Shown here: positions 6,468 to 9,319 of the stretch, one piece after another | Position numbering within the stretch: the first letter of the stretch is position 1 | Layout: each line of letters begins with the position of its first letter | Assembly: GCA_044370335.1 (NCBI GenBank) | Contig: JBILVS010000107.1 | Span: 1 to 9,319 of the forward strand | DNA from: REEB509 sp044370335 | Lineage (GTDB): Bacteria > Pseudomonadota > Alphaproteobacteria > Caulobacterales > Aquidulcibacteraceae | DNA: 9,319 nucleotides | Direction: 5' to 3' | Position numbers and translations under genes: made by a program | The notes under the pieces: model-generated | Databases searched by the model: none | What the model was told of the DNA's origin: nothing | Seen by the model: only the letters and a program-made list of their open reading frames with translations

Positions 6468-7466
6468 TTATGGGCCTGAGGAAGAGGCGCCTGCCCGAAG
6501 GAAGGTCTCCCGGTAAAACGCCCAGTGCCGCCCCCCCAACGCGGTCAACACCCCCATGGGGTCATGGCCCACGCCCGGCAACACGATCCAGTCATGTCGG
6601 ATCCCCAAGCCGACAAGATGGGCGTGGAAGTCGGCATTGTTCTGCAGCGTCTCATCCCGCCCGCCAATCACCAAGCGAATGCGCGATCCTCGAGACAAGA
6701 CGGCGGCATTTTGCTCCGCGTATCGGCGCGGGCTAAGCGCTCGGAAGCGCTCCTGATCGCCACCATAGACCGACCTCAACACCTCCTCGGCCGCACGGCC
6801 ACTTGCACGTGGCGTCCGATCAAGCGTTTCCTGTAGCGGGCCGGCCCCCATCAACGACACGCTCGCAAAGAGCTCCGGATAACGGAAGCCGAAACGCGCC
6901 GCGCCGTATCCGCCCATGCTGAACCCATCAAGCAAACGACCCTCGCGGGCGCCGATCGTCCGCCAGTTGGCGTCGATATGGGGCAGGAGTTCATGGATGA
7001 TGATCGTCTCCAGCGGGGCCTGGCCGTTCGACCAGTCGACATACATCCCCATCCGCAGACCATTGACGAAGACGATGAGAAAAGGCGGCGCCTGCCCTCC
7101 AGCGATAGCCTCGTCGACAAACGCCGCCAATCGGGCGACACCGGAAACGCCGCCGCCAGAGCCGTGAAGCCAGTACACCACCGGGAACCGCCGAACTGGC
7201 GCGGCGGCATAAGCCCCGGGCGCGTAAATATGAAAGCTGATCTCGGTTCCTGCGGCCTGACTCAAGAAGGTGTGGAATGACAGGCCGGGGCCTTCGACCC
7301 TTGGCGTCACCCACTGGAGCCCGGAAGAGCCTGTGCTCATCCCGGACGGTGCGACGGCTTGCCCCTGCGCAGCCCCGCCAAAGGCAAGGCCGCCGATGCC
7401 TGCGCCAAGGCTGAGAAGCTGATGCCGTCTCGTAAGGGGAATTGCACTCAAGGTTGCCTCTGTCAC
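6468..7466 (-). CDS. Exported alpha/beta-hydrolase, putative esterase (esterase D/feruloyl-esterase-like family)
   Basis: A 332-aa serine hydrolase of the putative-esterase family (esterase D, tributyrin and feruloyl esterase relatives), predicted to cleave a carboxylic ester outside the cytoplasm. The triad is visible: Ser183 in DGFSMGGYGA (GxSxG), Asp271 in IGGRDETLQN and His301 in GVGHDPMG. VVYWLHGSGG is the typical oxyanion-hole strand. The start is inferred to be GTG at 7466, with AGAG 5 nt upstream. From there the N-terminus carries TRRHQLL (Arg13-Arg14) followed by a Gly/Ala/Leu-rich stretch and a small-residue cleavage region near residue 37. This fits a twin-arginine signal peptide. 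An in-frame ATG at 7565 would add 33 residues before the signal and is less likely. The last residues (GASSSGP) adjoin the IS5 remnant and may derive from that junction. The substrate cannot be told from sequence. Confidence 0.82.
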   Translation of the reverse strand: MTEATLSAIPLTRRHQLLSLGAGIGGLAFGGAAQGQAVAPSGMSTGSSGLQWVTPRVEGPGLSFHTFLSQAAGTEISFHIYAPGAYAAAPVRRFPVVYWLHGSGGGVSGVARLAAFVDEAIAGGQAPPFLIVFVNGLRMGMYVDWSNGQAPLETIIIHELLPHIDANWRTIGAREGRLLDGFSMGGYGAARFGFRYPELFASVSLMGAGPLQETLDRTPRASGRAAEEVLRSVYGGDQERFRALSPRRYAEQNAAVLSRGSRIRLVIGGRDETLQNNADFHAHLVGLGIRHDWIVLPGVGHDPMGVLTALGGRHWAFYRETFLRAGASSSGP

Positions 7467-7587
7467 AAAGACTCTAACAGAAAACTGAACTGCGCTAAGA
7501 ACGTGCCGCACGCCAAACTGCGTCGCCGGCATCCCTTTAAGCGCAGACCGGAGCGATGACAGCAAAGCTAGATGTAGTCTCTGTTCG

Positions 7588-7646
7588 CCAAAAAGTTGGT
7601 AGCCCAGTGGAAGCCAGAGCGCAAAAGTCGCAGGCTACCATTTTGG
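7588..7646 (-). terminator. Long-loop inverted repeat, possible terminator downstream of the tRNA-Thr end
   Basis: TGGTAGCC (7597-7604) is the exact reverse complement of GGCTACCA (7633-7640). Outer arms CCAAAAA (7588-7594) and TTTTGG (7641-7646) extend the pairing, with a loop of about 28 nt. Read on the minus strand the hairpin is followed by AACTTTTTGG, which resembles a Rho-independent terminator. It lies about 40 bp beyond the tRNA-Thr 3' end and about 120 bp before the esterase start. A terminator for the original tRNA transcript is a reasonable guess. The large loop makes it weak evidence, and it could be an operator or an unrelated repeat. Confidence 0.3.
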
Positions 7647-7681
7647 GGGCACCCCTAACCCATTTGTTTTATTGAGGTTTA

Positions 7682-7726
7682 TGGTGCCGCTTACGTGACT
7701 CGAACACGTGACCCCCGCATTACGAA
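7682..7726 (-). other. Attachment site: 3' end of tRNA-Thr(CGT), anticodon loop to CCA
   Basis: On the minus strand this reads as the 3' half of a threonine tRNA. It comprises anticodon loop TTCGTAA with anticodon CGT at 7722-7724, 3' anticodon-stem strand TGCGG, a 5-nt variable loop, and T-arm ACGTG/TTCGAGT/CACGT with perfect 5-bp pairing. It ends with acceptor strand AAGCGGC, discriminator A and encoded CCA (7682-7684). The 5' side of the anticodon stem does not pair (GCCCG against TGCGG). No D-arm or GCCGCTT acceptor 5' strand follows within tRNA distance, so it is a fragment and not a working tRNA. Such 3' tRNA pieces are the direct-repeat copy left when a tyrosine recombinase integrates at the anticodon loop. 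The element should lie on the side of the missing 5' half, that is to the right, where the integrase is. Confidence 0.88.
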
Positions 7727-7740
7727 CGGGCCTCGGGGCT

Positions 7741-7878
7741 GTTTCCTACGATTTCCTAATCTTGCCCTGAATGTCCTTTTTTGCCTCTAAATCAATGATT
7801 TACTTCTGGGGTGCGTTGTCCGGCGTTTCCTGCGATTGCCCCCCATTTCCAGCTCTGGTGATTCCCATGTGATTCCCA
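7741..7878 (+). repeat. Short direct repeats upstream of the integrase, candidate arm-type binding sites
   Basis: Two sets of direct repeats lie between the tRNA fragment and the integrase. GTTTCCTACGATT (7741-7753) recurs as GTTTCCTGCGATT (7825-7837), with 12 of 13 bases matching and 84 bp between starts. GTGATTCCCA occurs exactly at 7858-7867 and 7869-7878, an 11-bp period close to one helical turn. Integrases of this type carry an N-terminal arm-binding domain that reads such repeats flanking the core site. The function is inferred from repeat geometry and position. The region 7727-7964 otherwise holds no gene that I can recognise. Confidence 0.5.
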
Positions 7879-7964
7879 AAAGTGCTATGCGAGGGTCGGC
7901 GCACGAGGTGTCCACGGTCGCCGAATGGGGTCGTTTCCCACCCCTCAGCCGGAGCTTGTCGTTC

Positions 7965-9203
7965 ATGAAACTGACCAAAAGAGTGATTGACGGCTTAGGA
8001 CCAGTGACGAGAGACACCTTCTACTGGGATGACGACCTGCCTGGTTTCGGGCTCCGGTGCCGCCCGTCTGGCAAGCGCACATTTGTCGTGCAGTTTCGGG
8101 TAGGCGGCGGCCGCGGGGGCAAGCTGCGCAGAATGAATCTGGGCGCTTACGGAGTTCTCACGCTGGACCAAGCGCGAGCGCAGGCCAAGCGGCACCTCGC
8201 AAAAGCTTCGCTCGGTGAAGACCCTGGCCAAATAAGGGAAGAAAAGCGCAAGATCGTTACCGTCAATCAGCTCTTAGAAATTTGGGAGCGGGAGGGTGTA
8301 ATCACCAATCGCCGGACGGGCGCCCCGCGGGCGGCCCACAACATTGCCGGCGAGCTGGGCATGGTCGAGGCCCACATCCGTCCTTTGTTGGGTAAATTGG
8401 AGCTTCCTAAGCTGACAAAAGCCGATATCGAAAAGGCCCGTCGCGCGATCGCGACCGGCGCTACGGCGACGACCAAACCAGGACGCTTGCGCGGCAGGAT
8501 TCGCGTTGTGGGGGGAGAAGGAACAGCGACACGCACGATCCGCCTCCTCTCATCCATTCTCTCGTTCGCTGAGGACCGAGGGATGATCTCGGCAAATCCA
8601 GCAAGGGGCGTCAAGTTGGCGCCGGGGAGAAAGCTCAACCGCTTTCTATCTCCCGACGAAATTCGCCGCCTGGGCGTTGTGCTCCGCGCGCCCCAGCCCA
8701 CGTTGGGAATGGAAACCGCTGCAAAGGCCATTGAACTCCTGATGTTGACTGGCGCCCGTCGTCAGGAAATCGTTGGTCTCCGTTGGCATGAAGTCGACTT
8801 GACCTTTGGCGTATTGCGCCTTGAAGCCAGCAAGACGGGGGCGAAAATTGTCCCACTGGCCAGTACGGCGGTGGCGCGGCTCGAGGCCATCCGTGCGGAG
8901 CCGGATGCTGACCCAGTTTGGGTGTTTCCAAATGCACGCGGGGATGGCCCATACAAAGGGATTGGGCGGGCTTGGGATCGGTTCCGGGAGCAGGCCGGAT
9001 TGTCTGGTGTTCGACTCCACGACTTGCGACACACTTTCGCGAGTGTCGGCGCGGGCCAAGGCGTTGGTCTCACCTTGATCGGCGGCATCCTTGGCCACAG
9101 CCAGGCCTCCACCACCCAGCGATACGCCCACCTCGCCGATGACCCTCTGCGCCGAGCTGTTGAGACCATCGCAGGCGACATCGCGGCCAAACTGGAGCAA
9201 TGA
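7965..9203 (+). CDS. Tyrosine-recombinase integrase with DUF4102 arm-binding N-terminus
   Basis: A 412-aa site-specific integrase of the kind carried by prophages and genomic islands that target tRNA genes. Residues about 1-85 match the DUF4102/arm DNA-binding domain (MKLTKRVIDGL, YWDDDLPGFGLRCRPSGKRTF, LGAYGVLTLDQARAQAK). A core-binding SAM-like domain follows at about 100-225. The catalytic domain has the full set Arg265 (TGARRQE), Lys290 (EASKTG), His352 and Arg355 (LHDLRHTF), His378 (LGHSQ) and nucleophile Tyr387 (RYAHL). An upstream in-frame ATG at 7836 would add 43 residues that overlap the repeat region. The ATG at 7965, with GGAG 10 nt before it, starts exactly at the family N-terminus and is chosen. 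The gene reads away from the tRNA-Thr fragment and is intact. It is the likely agent of insertion at that tRNA. Confidence 0.93.
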   Translation: MKLTKRVIDGLGPVTRDTFYWDDDLPGFGLRCRPSGKRTFVVQFRVGGGRGGKLRRMNLGAYGVLTLDQARAQAKRHLAKASLGEDPGQIREEKRKIVTVNQLLEIWEREGVITNRRTGAPRAAHNIAGELGMVEAHIRPLLGKLELPKLTKADIEKARRAIATGATATTKPGRLRGRIRVVGGEGTATRTIRLLSSILSFAEDRGMISANPARGVKLAPGRKLNRFLSPDEIRRLGVVLRAPQPTLGMETAAKAIELLMLTGARRQEIVGLRWHEVDLTFGVLRLEASKTGAKIVPLASTAVARLEAIRAEPDADPVWVFPNARGDGPYKGIGRAWDRFREQAGLSGVRLHDLRHTFASVGAGQGVGLTLIGGILGHSQASTTQRYAHLADDPLRRAVETIAGDIAAKLEQ

Positions 9204-9319
9204 TACCAAACGCCCTAAACACTGACCTTCGCCCATGAGCGTCCGGCGACGGAGCGGACGACATCGGGCGCGGCTATGAATGCAAGCCAGGCTTTGCAGC
9301 ACGCATCGACGATTGCATC
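9204..9319. other. Non-coding tail after the integrase, start of element interior
   Basis: These 116 bp follow the integrase stop. They contain a 6-bp inverted repeat CGTCCG/CGGACG (about 9239-9260) with no T-run. Near 9281-9298 there is an imperfect palindrome around TGCAAGCC and GGCTTTGCA. An ATG at 9276 opens a frame that runs off the window (MNASQALQHASTIA), but it has no clear ribosome-binding site. I cannot tell whether it is a gene. Confidence 0.3.

Noticed and set aside
7682..7757. A complete tRNA gene on the minus strand.
   Set aside because: The T-arm, anticodon loop and CCA are good. However, the 5' anticodon stem, D-arm and 5' acceptor strand are absent, so it is only the 3' part.
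8646..9302. A 218-codon minus-strand open frame opposite the integrase.
   Set aside because: The plus-strand integrase has every catalytic residue. The antisense translation shows no domain and low-complexity composition.
9276..9319. The start of another gene running off the right edge.
   Set aside because: Only 14 codons are visible, without a clear ribosome-binding site or recognisable residues.
1..9319. A CRISPR array, riboswitch or toxin-antitoxin pair.
   Set aside because: No regularly spaced repeats, recognisable aptamer layout or small paired genes were seen on either strand.

Overview
This GC-rich window looks like chromosome from an alphaproteobacterium, possibly a Caulobacterales- or Hyphomonadaceae-like lineage; that placement is inferred from gene content and codon use. 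Its most telling gene is a BciA-type divinyl chlorophyllide 8-vinyl reductase (4827-5834, minus). This implies a host that makes, or descends from makers of, bacteriochlorophyll. The window is a patchwork of functional genes separated by debris of mobile elements.

Left part, 1-4547. The window opens inside an IS110-family transposase pseudogene whose 3' end is frameshifted by a 14-bp tandem duplication. It abuts a nucleotide-sugar cluster. An RmlC/RfbC-type 3,5-epimerase (minus) diverges from a tight three-gene operon (plus). The operon encodes an extended SDR epimerase/dehydratase, a Rossmann-SAF oxidoreductase and a glucose-1-phosphate cytidylyltransferase (RfbF). The spacing is 6 nt, then a 4-nt ATGA overlap. 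Together they point to a CDP-activated, modified hexose for a surface polysaccharide. The expected CDP-glucose 4,6-dehydratase and any glycosyltransferase are not in the window.

Middle, 4548-7466. A start-less fragment resembling the C-terminus of an S41-type peptidase is followed convergently by bciA. Upstream of bciA lies a decayed IS5-family remnant with two frame changes. Next comes an alpha/beta hydrolase (putative esterase family) with a twin-arginine-like signal, read from a GTG start.

Right part, 7567-9319. A 45-bp sequence identical in form to the 3' end of a tRNA-Thr(CGT), from anticodon loop to CCA, lies on the minus strand with no 5' half. About 240 bp away is a complete tyrosine-recombinase integrase (plus). 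Short direct repeats that look like integrase arm-binding sites lie between them. The orientation of the tRNA fragment says the integrated element extends to the right, out of the window. An intact tRNA-Thr(CGT) is predicted at its far end. This is the best-supported unusual structure here. The SDR/SAF/RfbF sugar operon is the best candidate for incompletely described chemistry.
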